Assembly: GCA_017937025.1 (NCBI GenBank)
Contig: JAGBEJ010000006.1
Span: 89,976-153,975 of the forward strand
Direction of reading: 5' to 3'
Length of the DNA: 64,000 bases
DNA from: Paludibacteraceae bacterium
GTDB lineage: Bacteria > Bacteroidota > Bacteroidia > Bacteroidales > Paludibacteraceae
Under the pieces are notes generated by a model. It saw only the letters and a program-made list of their open reading frames with translations. It had not been told where the DNA came from and ran no database searches. Numbering within the stretch: the stretch's first letter is position 1; the number at the start of each line of letters is the position of its first letter. Made by a program: the position numbers and the translations under genes. Shown one piece after another: positions 57,078-64,000 of this stretch.

Positions 57078-57782
57078 TTACATCTTGTTTATTATCATCT
57101 TCACCGACTCCGCGAGCCACTTCGGCGCTTCCGCCCAGAAATTGTCATACTGCTCTCTGTTGTTGCCGGCCAGCGGCGTGTCGCTCACCATTCTTATGCT
57201 CGCGAATCCCTTGCCGTGCTTGTAGCATGCCTGCGCTATGGCTGCCGACTCCATGTCTATTACCGTCGCGTCGCCGAACTTGCTCCTTATCGCCTCGGCT
57301 TTCTCCACTGTGTCCACAAACCAGTCTCCAGTCACCATCAGGCCTTTTCTTATCACGCCCCATGGAAAGCCAGCCATCGCTTCGCCGAGTCTCTCCGCGG
57401 CTTCCACGATTCTCTTGTCAGCCTCGTAATACAGCGGCATATCCTGCACCTGTCCGTATGCTATCTCCTCGCCGCAGTACACGTCGTGATACACGGCTCT
57501 CTCTGCCACCACCACGTCGCCCACTTTCACATCCTGCTTCATCTCCTCGTCTGTCGCTCCGTTGCTGCTTATCCTCTTGCCGTTGCCTATCGCTCCGCCC
57601 ACACCGGTCGAAATCACCAGGTCTGCTCCCCAGTCCTTTATCAGTTCATGGGCGCACAGTGCGGCGTTCACTTTTCCCACACCGCTTTTCACCACCTTGT
57701 ACTTTGTCTTGGAATTGCTGGCCTCTAAGTCCTTCAGCAGTTCATACTCCTTGTCCATCGCCGCTATTATCGCTATCTTCAT
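57078..57782 (-). CDS. mtnN: 5'-methylthioadenosine/S-adenosylhomocysteine nucleosidase
   Basis: A 234-residue nucleoside phosphorylase-like hydrolase that removes adenine from MTA, SAH and 5'-deoxyadenosine. It starts MKIAIIAAMDKEYELL with the family AMDKE motif, has GVGKVNAALCAHELI, VISTGVGGAIG, and the active-site block ATVIDMESAAIAQACYKHG with the purine-contacting Glu, then FASIRMVSDTP (catalytic Asp). The start at 57782 is favoured because a TATATTTG box at 57819 lies 37 bases upstream. It feeds S-ribosylhomocysteine to LuxS. Confidence 0.95.
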   Translation of the reverse strand: MKIAIIAAMDKEYELLKDLEASNSKTKYKVVKSGVGKVNAALCAHELIKDWGADLVISTGVGGAIGNGKRISSNGATDEEMKQDVKVGDVVVAERAVYHDVYCGEEIAYGQVQDMPLYYEADKRIVEAAERLGEAMAGFPWGVIRKGLMVTGDWFVDTVEKAEAIRSKFGDATVIDMESAAIAQACYKHGKGFASIRMVSDTPLAGNNREQYDNFWAEAPKWLAESVKMIINKM

Positions 57783-57818
57783 TTCTCCTATAATATATAT
57801 AGTCATTATTTATTTGTG

Positions 57819-57826
57819 CAAATATA
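57819..57826 (-). promoter_or_regulatory. -7 promoter box of mtnN
   Basis: TATATTTG on the minus strand, 36 bases before the start codon at 57782. Confidence 0.6.
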
Positions 57827-57939
57827 CTCCAAAGTATCGTCGTTTGTATAAATCTGTCTTTTGCTAATATAAAAAGCGATAAATAAATCTGAAATTCTCG
57901 TGTCCGTGGAATTTCTATCTGCATGACAACTCTCCTGTC

Positions 57940-58238
57940 CCTGAGCAATGTCGGTCACTGAGCGTTGGTTGGTGAGCGTAGCCGAACCAAGCCGAAGCGT
58001 CAAATTAGTGTCCTATGGACAGAAATCCATCAAAATAGAATCAAATCCATCAAAATGATTATTCTATTTGATTTGTTGTTATTTGTTCTATTTCTCGCGA
58101 AGCGACTCTCCTTTTTCCGTGTTGCTGTTCTTCCGCTCACTGAGCAATGTCGGTCCCTTTTGTAGAGACGGAGCACGCTCCGTCTGTTCTAAACCATTGA
58201 TTTAATGTGTATTATGTAGAAACGCGATTATCGCGTCT
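57940..58238. repeat. mixed extragenic repeats (TGAGC words and two hairpins)
   Basis: The 57783-58385 gap has no gene that I can support. It holds TGAGC words at 57942, 57959, 57973 (an exact TGAGCGTAGCCGAA) and 58140. AAATCCATCAAAAT is doubled around 58022-58055. Two hairpin units of the TGTAGAGACG family lie at 58161-58185 and 58215-58238. Confidence 0.75.
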
Positions 58239-58274
58239 AAAATTTTTCGCATCTGCTGTGCGTTTGTTCGTGGC

Positions 58275-58372
58275 AGTCCCGGAGGGACGAAATATCATAG
58301 GCAGGGGTGTCAGCCCCTGATTGAAAACGTCAATACAAAACAGAACCCTGACGGGGTGATATGTTTCCGCAT
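58275..58372. repeat. extragenic repeat with nested inverted segments
   Basis: About 98 bases with a TCCCGGAGGGA palindrome, an AGGGGTGTCAGCCCCT hairpin, and outer segments (GGGACGAAATATCA and TGATATGTTTC-like) that are roughly inverted. It resembles an extragenic element common in Bacteroidota genomes. No reading frame is present. Confidence 0.55.
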
Positions 58373-58385
58373 CCCTCCCGCGCCA

Positions 58386-59351
58386 TCACGCATTCTCCTT
58401 CGGTTTCTTCATCGATATGTATATGCCTGCCAGAATCAGCCCTGCGCCTATGAATGCCAGCGGTGTCACCACCTCGCCCAGCACAACGGCGCTCACCACC
58501 ATCGTGGACACAGGGTTCAGATACAGATAGTTCGTCGCCCTCACTGTGCCTATCTCTTTGATTACCTTCGTCCATATCAGGAAGCACAGAAACGACGGAC
58601 CCAGCCCCAGAAACACTACGTTGCCAGCCACCACCGGCTTGCTCAGCGTCTCCCAGCCGCAGTCCCATCCCTTTGCCAGCAGTATCGGAGCGCCTGTCAT
58701 CAGTCCGTATCCGAATATCTTGCGCGTCACCATCACGGCGTCGTATCTCTCTGTCACGTTCCTCATAACCACGCTATATACCGCCCAGCTCAGACACGCA
58801 GCCATCGCCAGCATATCGCCTGTGGGAGACAGCTTGAGTATGAACTTGCCGTTGAACACCACCAACGCCAGTCCCGCTATGGCTGTCAGTCCGCCTGCCA
58901 TTATGTTTTTGTTCGCCTTCAGACTCTTGGTGAACAGTATAGCTATCAGCGTCGCGAAGAACGGACACGACGACACGATGAACGACACATTGTTCACCAC
59001 CGTCATGCCTATGGCTGCGTTCTCAGTCATGAAGTACAGCGAGCCGCCCGTCACGCCAAGCAGCAGAAACGTCGCCTCGTCCCTCAGTGTCTTGCTCCGC
59101 ACCCTCATGCCTCTGCCGCTCGCCATGCAGAACATCCACAGCGCCGTGTACGCTATGCCGGCCCTCAGAAAATATATCTCGTGCGCAGCCACGCCGTTGT
59201 CTATCAGCAGCCGCGTGTTTATGAATGTGCCGCCCCATATCAGCGTCACTATCACTGCCGTCACGTCATATTTTATGCCTGCTGCTTTCATGCCCGGAAA
59301 AGTGGATGCGAATTTACGCATTTTCCGCCATCGTTCTTCGTTCTCTCGCAT
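58386..59351 (-). CDS. EamA (DMT superfamily) transporter
   Basis: A transporter of up to 321 residues with ten helices in two EamA halves: AVIVTLIWGGTFINTRLLIDNG ... FFLRAGIAYTALWMF-like, and the second half MLAMAACLSWAVYSVVMRNV ... RATNYLYLNPVSTMVVSAVVLGE. The Pro-x2-Ser block NPVSTMV near the end is typical. The substrate is unknown. Three starts are possible (59351, 59321, 59291); the last gives the usual short N terminus before helix 1, and the first adds a charged 20-residue extension. The mRNA end near 58385 runs into the repeat region. Confidence 0.88.
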   Translation of the reverse strand: MRENEERWRKMRKFASTFPGMKAAGIKYDVTAVIVTLIWGGTFINTRLLIDNGVAAHEIYFLRAGIAYTALWMFCMASGRGMRVRSKTLRDEATFLLLGVTGGSLYFMTENAAIGMTVVNNVSFIVSSCPFFATLIAILFTKSLKANKNIMAGGLTAIAGLALVVFNGKFILKLSPTGDMLAMAACLSWAVYSVVMRNVTERYDAVMVTRKIFGYGLMTGAPILLAKGWDCGWETLSKPVVAGNVVFLGLGPSFLCFLIWTKVIKEIGTVRATNYLYLNPVSTMVVSAVVLGEVVTPLAFIGAGLILAGIYISMKKPKENA

Positions 59352-59444
59352 TCAGATGCCGTGTCGCGCTGTTCTTGTAATCTCTTGTGTTTAAACGTTT
59401 ATACAATTTAATCGCTTTTTTAACATATTATTTTTTGAAAATTG

Positions 59445-59475
59445 TTGTTAACTCTGTTTTCGTTTCATATATTTG
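59445..59475 (+). promoter_or_regulatory. full -33/-7 promoter of the Thr/Ala-rich secreted protein
   Basis: TTG at 59445-59447, a 20-base spacer and TATATTTG at 59468-59475 match the Bacteroidota consensus in both parts. The predicted leader is about 80 bases. Upstream, 59352-59444 is A/T-rich with no gene. Confidence 0.75.
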
Positions 59476-59560
59476 CCATGTTTTTGGTTTTATGCAAAGG
59501 CGTAAGCCAATCACATTTTAAAAGACTTTTTTTTACAAACCAATTAAATTATTAAACACT

Positions 59561-60229
59561 ATGAAAAAAATGCTTTTCGCAGCAGCTGCTATGATAGCTG
59601 CAATGACTGCTAATGCAGTAGGTTTTGATTACACAACTACATCTATCTACGACGTAGCACTTTCTACTGTTTTTACAGATCTTAATAATGTTACAATTGT
59701 TGAGTCTACAGCTCCAGCTGAAGGTAAAGCGACAGGTAAGAACAGTCTTAACCTTACAACTGGTGGTACTGAAGCTTCTTTCTCAATGGGAGGCGTTGTT
59801 TGGTCTTACACAAACTCTACAGCTGGAACAACAATCGCTAAGCAGTATGGTAACTATGTTCAGCCAAACGGAAAGGACAGAAAGATTACAATCCCAACAA
59901 CTGCTGGTGATGTAGTTACTATCACTTTGGCTGAGGCTGGTGTTCTTGATGCAATTGAGGGCGCTGATGTTACAACTTCTGCTTCTGCAACAACTCACAC
60001 TTTGAAGGCAACAAGCACTGCCATAGTTATTACAACAGGTTCTAGCAAGCCTAAGTTCTCTGCTATCGCTGTAGGTGCAGCAACTGCAGCAAACGACGCT
60101 GAGGCTGATGCTGAGTTCGCTTACTCAGTTAAGATCAACGGCCAGAAGGTAAACGCTAAGGTTTACAACGAGCCAGTTATCGAGGTTAGCAGCAACGGTG
60201 CAGCTAAGGTTGTTATCAACAAGAAGTAA
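59561..60229 (+). CDS. abundant-type secreted Thr/Ala-rich protein
   Basis: A 222-residue exported protein: signal peptide MLFAAAAMIAAMTANAVG, then a Thr/Ala/Gly/Ser-rich all-beta-looking domain without Cys (VVWSYTNSTAGTTIAKQYG, VVTITLAEAGVLDAIEGADV), and an end INGQKVNAKVYNEPVIEV ... KVVINKK that resembles exported-protein tails. Codons are strongly biased to GCT, GGT, TCT, AAC and AAG, unlike the neighbours, which suggests high expression. It has a full promoter and a strong terminator of its own. I do not recognise the family. Confidence 0.78.
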   Translation: MKKMLFAAAAMIAAMTANAVGFDYTTTSIYDVALSTVFTDLNNVTIVESTAPAEGKATGKNSLNLTTGGTEASFSMGGVVWSYTNSTAGTTIAKQYGNYVQPNGKDRKITIPTTAGDVVTITLAEAGVLDAIEGADVTTSASATTHTLKATSTAIVITTGSSKPKFSAIAVGAATAANDAEADAEFAYSVKINGQKVNAKVYNEPVIEVSSNGAAKVVINKK

Positions 60230-60249
60230 TTCCTTTTAGGAATAATCAT

Positions 60250-60287
60250 AAAAAAGGAGCTCATTCCTCTTGGAATGGCTCCTTTTT
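60250..60287 (+). terminator. terminator overlapping the next promoter
   Basis: AAAAAGGAGCTCATTCC with GGAATGGCTCCTTTTTT around a TCTT-type loop. The loop contains the TTG that serves as -33 element of the next promoter. Confidence 0.9.
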
Positions 60288-60300
60288 TATGATATATTTG
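60270..60300 (+). promoter_or_regulatory. -33/-7 promoter of the 60344 gene
   Basis: TTG at 60270-60272, a 20-base spacer and TATATTTG at 60293-60300. The spacer is the 3' arm and T-run of the upstream terminator. Confidence 0.65.
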
Positions 60301-60343
60301 CGAATACATAGACAAATTAAAACATTAAATCCCCTTTTCTTTT

Positions 60344-61225
60344 ATGAGAAAAATTCTTCTATCATTCATTATCGGTGCGTTTGCAGCCTCGGCTTTCGCT
60401 CAGAATCCCGACTACTACGGCGAGCCATACAATTTCTGCCAGTCGCTCACTTTCAAAAACGACACAAGCACTGCCGTCGAGGATGCTGGCGAGGGCTATA
60501 TGTATGTCGCTCCTGGTGTCGCACCGTCGAAATCAGGTAATAATGCCGGCAGCAGAGGTCCGTCTTCGTTCACGGAAGCAGGCTTCTTCAAGTTCTTCCA
60601 GATAGGTCAGGCAAGTTTTTCTGTTAAAAACTCCAATGAAAGCAAAGAGTGCCTCAAGTACAATATCACTGGCAAGGATGGTCTTGTGGCTAACGGAGGC
60701 GACATAATCTTCCGTCTCGAGGACCTCGAGGAAGGCGATGTTTTCGCTATAAAGTATTCGCGCAAAGGCACTGCGCAGCCAAACTTCTTCAATTCAAAGA
60801 GAGAGTCGGCTGTCAAGTATTGGCACTTGACTGATTGGGAAGAGCTGTATGACGACCCGGAGCAGGAATATACTTACATCAACAATCTCGCTTCTGCAAT
60901 CGGCAACCGCGAGCCTACTACTAACACCGACACCGTCGTGAACTATTACCGTGTTACCGAAGATATTAAGCACAATCCATACGTTGACCTCTATATCACA
61001 GAAGCAATCCTATTCAACGTCTATTTCTACGCCAAGGACAGCGAGACGGCTCAGAACACAACCTTCGTCGTATCTTCCAAGGACGCTGACCGCGAGGTCG
61101 TTGACACATATTATATGAATGTGGCTGGAGTCAAGTCCAAATCGCCATTCGATGGATTCAACATTAAGGTCGATGTGCTCGACGACAAGTCCATTCGTGC
61201 CGACAAGGTGTTCATAGTCAAATAG
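60344..61225 (+). CDS. secreted protein of unknown function
   Basis: A 293-residue exported protein: signal peptide KILLSFIIGAFAASAFAQ, then beta-rich segments (YMYVAPGVAPSKSG, GGDIIFRLEDLEEGDVFAIKYS, VDLYITEAILFNVYFYA, KVDVLDDKSIRADKVFIVK). Asp and Asn are frequent. The layout suggests one or two beta-sandwich domains, but no known family is recognised. It has its own promoter. It and the genes on either side are all exported, so this stretch is an envelope or secretome region. Confidence 0.72.
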   Translation: MRKILLSFIIGAFAASAFAQNPDYYGEPYNFCQSLTFKNDTSTAVEDAGEGYMYVAPGVAPSKSGNNAGSRGPSSFTEAGFFKFFQIGQASFSVKNSNESKECLKYNITGKDGLVANGGDIIFRLEDLEEGDVFAIKYSRKGTAQPNFFNSKRESAVKYWHLTDWEELYDDPEQEYTYINNLASAIGNREPTTNTDTVVNYYRVTEDIKHNPYVDLYITEAILFNVYFYAKDSETAQNTTFVVSSKDADREVVDTYYMNVAGVKSKSPFDGFNIKVDVLDDKSIRADKVFIVK

Positions 61226-61356
61226 CATTTTTTTCATTCATAAAGAGATACAGTAGGGGAGCGCTCGTGTCGTTCCCCTTTGTTTTTGTGCCGTCGCCTT
61301 GTCCCTCGCATGCAATAAATCCTTAATTCTGAATAATATTTTTATCTTTTATACGT

Positions 61357-61364
61357 TATATTTG
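61357..61364 (+). promoter_or_regulatory. -7 promoter box of the T9SS-type protein gene
   Basis: TATATTTG, 23 bases upstream of the ATG at 61388. Confidence 0.6.
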
Positions 61365-61387
61365 CACGGATAAGCGGATACACACTT

Positions 61388-62767
61388 ATGTTTTCGGCAT
61401 TGAGAAACATATTTATTTTCATGGCGTTATTGTTTGCGGCGTTACAGTCGCAAGCATCCACTGTGCTGTATTCCGACGATTTCAGCAATTCTGCTGTCTG
61501 GCCGGAGTATAGCGGCAACTCGTCCATTAAGGAAGTTGACACTCCGGATGGTAAGCTCATTACCTATAATGTCGCTTTTTATCCTACTCAATACAAAACG
61601 TACGATGGCGTAAAGAAGACTGGCTATCTCGATTTCCGTGCGGGAGGCTCAACGGTCACAGCCACTACGTCCTATGTTCAGTTCCCCGACATGACATTCA
61701 CTAACGGCGGAACATTCACCGTTGTCTATGGCGCAGGCTCCACCAACAAGAAGCTGCAGTTGCAGGAGTGGAACGGCACAGAGTGGGTCAATGGCGACTA
61801 CGAGACTGTCACTACCGTCAAGTCCAGCAAGTGGTACACTCAGAACTGGACTGTCGAAGGCTCTGGCACTAAGCGTCTCCGTCTTGTCCTCCTTTCGTCT
61901 GGTCACCTTTACATCGCTTCTGTCGAAGTCGCAACGAATTCTCCATCCATATCGTCGTCACAGGACACCATCATAGTCAACCCTTTGCGCCAAGGTGCTT
62001 TGGCGGATTCGCTCATTACGCTCACTCCTGAGCATGTGGACCTCTCGGCGCTTTCGGCGACTACCGCATCGGAGTACATTTCTCTCTCGAGCGACGGCGC
62101 TTCGTTCTCTAATTCTGTAGTCATGCCTTCCGATGGCGGCAGCCTGTACGTCAGGGTGGATGCGTCGGCTCTCGAAGTCGGCACATATACGGATTCGTTG
62201 AAATTGTATGCTGTCGGTGCGAGCGTCACCAAGACGGTTTTTGTGAAAACCACTGTTGTTGACAAAAGTTCCGAGGCTTATGTCCTCGCCATCGACCTCG
62301 ACGGCTATCTTGGCGACATCGACCTTTCTGCCGAGAGCATAGTCATTGCCATCGGTGCCGATGCCGTTTTCCCAATCACCGATTCCGACATTTCTGTCAC
62401 GGTGTCCGACCGTGCGTCCTACGACATTACGGAATTCTCCATACCGTCTGCTGGCGAGTTGGACTCGGCTTCGCCTAAAATCACCGTCACAGCCGAGGAT
62501 GGCACTTCGAAAGTCTATTCGCTTTCGTTCCGTTCCGACGCTGGTGTTCCAACTGGTGCCGATGAAGCGTCTTCGGCCACAGTAAGCGGCGTGGCTGGCG
62601 CAATCGTGTTCTCTTCGTTCAGCGGTGTGCAGGCGGAGGTTTATTCCTTGGGCGGTGGCAAATTCATTACCGAGAATATCACATCATCATATCATATACT
62701 GCCACTTCCGGCTGGTGTTTATGTTGTCCGTGTATGCGGACGCACATTTAAGGTCGTGGTAAGATAA
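61388..62767 (+). CDS. secreted multi-domain protein with T9SS-type C-terminal domain
   Basis: A 459-residue exported protein: signal peptide NIFIFMALLFAALQSQAS, an N-terminal beta-sandwich of carbohydrate-binding look (LYSDDFSNSAVWPEYSGN ... FTVVYGAGSTNKKLQLQEWNG ... GHLYIASVEV, about 25-185), then two Ig-like repeats (LTPEHVDLSALS ... LYVRVDASALEVGTYTDSL, and a second one ending KVYSLSFRSD). The last 60 residues (AGAIVFSSFSGVQAEVYSL ... LPAGVYVVRVCGRTFKVVVR) fit a type A T9SS sorting domain, so it is probably sent across the outer membrane by the T9SS. The ligand is unknown. Confidence 0.82.
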   Translation: MFSALRNIFIFMALLFAALQSQASTVLYSDDFSNSAVWPEYSGNSSIKEVDTPDGKLITYNVAFYPTQYKTYDGVKKTGYLDFRAGGSTVTATTSYVQFPDMTFTNGGTFTVVYGAGSTNKKLQLQEWNGTEWVNGDYETVTTVKSSKWYTQNWTVEGSGTKRLRLVLLSSGHLYIASVEVATNSPSISSSQDTIIVNPLRQGALADSLITLTPEHVDLSALSATTASEYISLSSDGASFSNSVVMPSDGGSLYVRVDASALEVGTYTDSLKLYAVGASVTKTVFVKTTVVDKSSEAYVLAIDLDGYLGDIDLSAESIVIAIGADAVFPITDSDISVTVSDRASYDITEFSIPSAGELDSASPKITVTAEDGTSKVYSLSFRSDAGVPTGADEASSATVSGVAGAIVFSSFSGVQAEVYSLGGGKFITENITSSYHILPLPAGVYVVRVCGRTFKVVVR

Positions 62768-62791
62768 AATCTAATCTCTATAAATAAAGAA

Positions 62792-63508
62792 ATGGCAAAG
62801 CAGAAAGGTAGCAGCAAGGAGACTGTTGTTGGGCGTATTACTATTTGGTTGTTGAAGTTGCTGATAGCTTTTTTCGTGCTGAGCCTGGCAGGAGTGCTTC
62901 TCTATCGCTTCGTTCCTGTCTATTATACGCCGCTCATGTTCATCAGGATGTATGAGCAGCATTCGAGAGGCGAGAAGACAAGGCTGGATCATCAGTGGGT
63001 GCCGATAGACAAGATTTCGCCAAACGTTCCTCTTGCTGCGGTAGCAGGCGAGGACGCAAAATTCCTCGATCATAATGGATTCGACGAGAAGGCTATAGTC
63101 AAAGCCATTGAACATAATAAGAAAGGCAAGAGCGTCCATGGAGCCAGCACCATAACACAGCAGGTGGCTAAAAACGTCTATCTGTTTCCTTCGAGAATAT
63201 TCCTGCGAAAGGGGCTTGAGGTTTATTTCACAATGCTCATCGAACTTTGCTGGGGCAAGGAGCGCATCATGGAGGTTTATCTTAACTCCATCGAGATGGG
63301 TGATGGCATATACGGCATAGAGGCTGCGGCTAAGCATTATTACGGATGCTCGGCTTCCGAACTTGACAAGAAGCAGGCGGCTACCATCGTTTCGTGCTTC
63401 CCTAATCCTATTAAAAGGACTCCGGACCACATGACGAAAGATGCTTTGCGCCATCGCCGACAAATACTAAAGGGCATGACTTACCTCAAATCTGTCAAAT
63501 TCGATTAA
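62792..63508 (+). CDS. mtgA: monofunctional biosynthetic peptidoglycan transglycosylase
   Basis: A 238-residue GT51 enzyme that polymerises lipid II into glycan strands. It has one membrane helix (TIWLLKLLIAFFVLSLAGVLLY, about 17-38), then the GT51 motifs AAVAGEDAKFLDHNGFD (catalytic Glu), HGASTITQQVAKNVYL, RKGLEVYFTMLIELCWGKERIMEVYLN and GIEAAAKHYYG. There is no transpeptidase domain, in line with MtgA. It lies 24 bases after the T9SS-type gene. Confidence 0.95.
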   Translation: MAKQKGSSKETVVGRITIWLLKLLIAFFVLSLAGVLLYRFVPVYYTPLMFIRMYEQHSRGEKTRLDHQWVPIDKISPNVPLAAVAGEDAKFLDHNGFDEKAIVKAIEHNKKGKSVHGASTITQQVAKNVYLFPSRIFLRKGLEVYFTMLIELCWGKERIMEVYLNSIEMGDGIYGIEAAAKHYYGCSASELDKKQAATIVSCFPNPIKRTPDHMTKDALRHRRQILKGMTYLKSVKFD

Positions 63509-63591
63509 TCGGTCGTGTTTTGTAAAACGTTGAAGTGGTGGTAGTTGACTGCGTGAGCGAAAAAATATTTTCAAAAAACTTCATTTTTCGC

Positions 63592-63621
63592 TTGCCGGTT
63601 TAAAAACTTGCCGTATCTTTG
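63592..63621 (+). promoter_or_regulatory. rRNA operon promoter P1
   Basis: TTG at 63592-63594, a 19-base spacer and TATCTTTG at 63614-63621. It is the farther of two promoters upstream of the 16S gene. Confidence 0.65.
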
Positions 63622-63754
63622 CATTCGCCTCTTGAGAGAAAGAGTGCGAAAAATTGAAATTCTAATAACAAAGTGAGGGCCTTCGCAAAATAGCAATGCT
63701 ATTTTCTTGAAAATCAAGCTCCTTGAAATTTTTTCAAAAAAAGTGTTTGAAAAG

Positions 63755-63785
63755 TTTGGAGGATGAGAAAAAGTCCCTACCTTTG
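63755..63785 (+). promoter_or_regulatory. rRNA operon promoter P2
   Basis: TTTG at 63755-63758, a 19-base spacer and TACCTTTG at 63778-63785 match the -33/-7 consensus fully. The predicted transcript begins about 200 bases before 16S rRNA. Confidence 0.75.
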
Positions 63786-63882
63786 CATCCGCAAAACGAG
63801 AGAGGGAATGCGGTTGAATCCGCTCCTGTTCTACGAAAGAGCGATCTTTAAAGTACTGAATGCAATAGAAATTTGAGAGATG

Positions 63883-63930
63883 CCTGGTATTGATACCAGG
63901 GTCGATTCCTGGCCTTCATGCTTCGGCATG
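63883..63930 (+). other. rRNA leader hairpins
   Basis: CCTGGTAT-tg-ATACCAGG (63883-63900) and CATGC-TTCG-GCATG (63917-63930) are stable hairpins in the rRNA leader. They may guide processing or antitermination. The rest of 63509-63989 holds only the promoters and A/T-rich leader. Confidence 0.55.
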
Positions 63931-63989
63931 TAGGTTTTTGAGAGAAAGACCGGGGGATGACGAAGGTTTTAAGATTAAGAATAAGATTA

Positions 63990-64000
63990 GAACGAAGAGT
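63990..64000 (+). rRNA. 16S rRNA, first bases only
   Basis: The window ends AACGAAGAGT, which matches the conserved 5' start of bacterial 16S rRNA (before TTTGATC). A double promoter and leader lie upstream. The exact 5' end is not resolvable here. Confidence 0.7.

Noticed and set aside
56948..57793. 281-codon plus-strand open frame, Pro/Ser/Arg-rich
   Set aside because: Antisense to the nucleosidase gene and built partly from the hairpin repeats.

Overview
The window looks like a Bacteroidota (order Bacteroidales) chromosome. Evidence: many genes are preceded by the TAnnTTTG -7 promoter box typical of this phylum; gldD and gldE are present next to ssb; there are BspA-like leucine-rich-repeat and type IX secretion (T9SS) style tails, MenA, a Bacteroidota-type ribonuclease G and the tiny AURKAIP1/COX24-like basic protein. 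Most genes are fairly GC-rich with G/C-ending codons. Two stretches (about 15284-18560 and 26228-30430) are clearly more A/T-rich and read as acquired DNA. The genus cannot be fixed from the sequence alone.

Layout. 1-6400: a partial membrane-anchored protein, a lipoprotein, recA, tRNA-Glu, and a minus-strand operon ssb-gldE-gldD-phosphopantetheinyl transferase-GGGP synthase. 6450-14810: menA, an outer-membrane barrel, a RelA-type ppGpp synthetase whose hydrolase motif is lost, agmatine deiminase plus N-carbamoylputrescine amidase (putrescine from agmatine), a GltD-like oxidoreductase and an HD hydrolase. 15284-18552: an A/T-rich pair, a UPF1-like helicase and a minimal WYL protein. 18760-26227: a ZIP metal transporter, a secreted endonuclease/phosphatase-family enzyme, an acyl-CoA ligase and a three-gene putative DNA-repair set (AlkZ-related, radical SAM, DUF4130 protein).

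26228-30451 is the most interesting part. It is a roughly 4.2 kb A/T-rich island at the 3' end of the DUF4130 gene, bounded by a 23-base repeat whose two copies encode the same C-terminal residues with synonymous differences. It carries a 6S-like structured RNA, a small HTH regulator, a 47-residue precursor peptide, a terminator hairpin, a lasso-peptide B2-type leader peptidase, a short asparagine-synthetase-like cyclase, an R2K-type ATP-grasp enzyme and a six-helix membrane protein. I read this as a lasso-peptide-like RiPP cluster of unusual composition: no recognisable RRE protein, no ABC exporter, and a cyclase without the amidotransferase-like domain.

30507-45317: transketolase, RNase G, the tiny basic protein, HU, riboflavin synthase, rRNA methyltransferases, an MBL hydrolase, secreted proteins, and a four-gene CsgG/DUF4810/GNA1162-type lipoprotein operon. 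45310-54833: a double-strand-break-processing block with a Dna2-like helicase-nuclease converging on AddB-like and AddA-like genes. 54834-58385: an esterase/HAD fusion, luxS and MTA/SAH nucleosidase (activated methyl cycle), set among at least eleven short extragenic hairpins of one repeat family. 58386-63508: an EamA transporter, three secreted proteins and a monofunctional transglycosylase. The window ends in the double promoter and leader of an rRNA operon, with only the first bases of 16S rRNA included.
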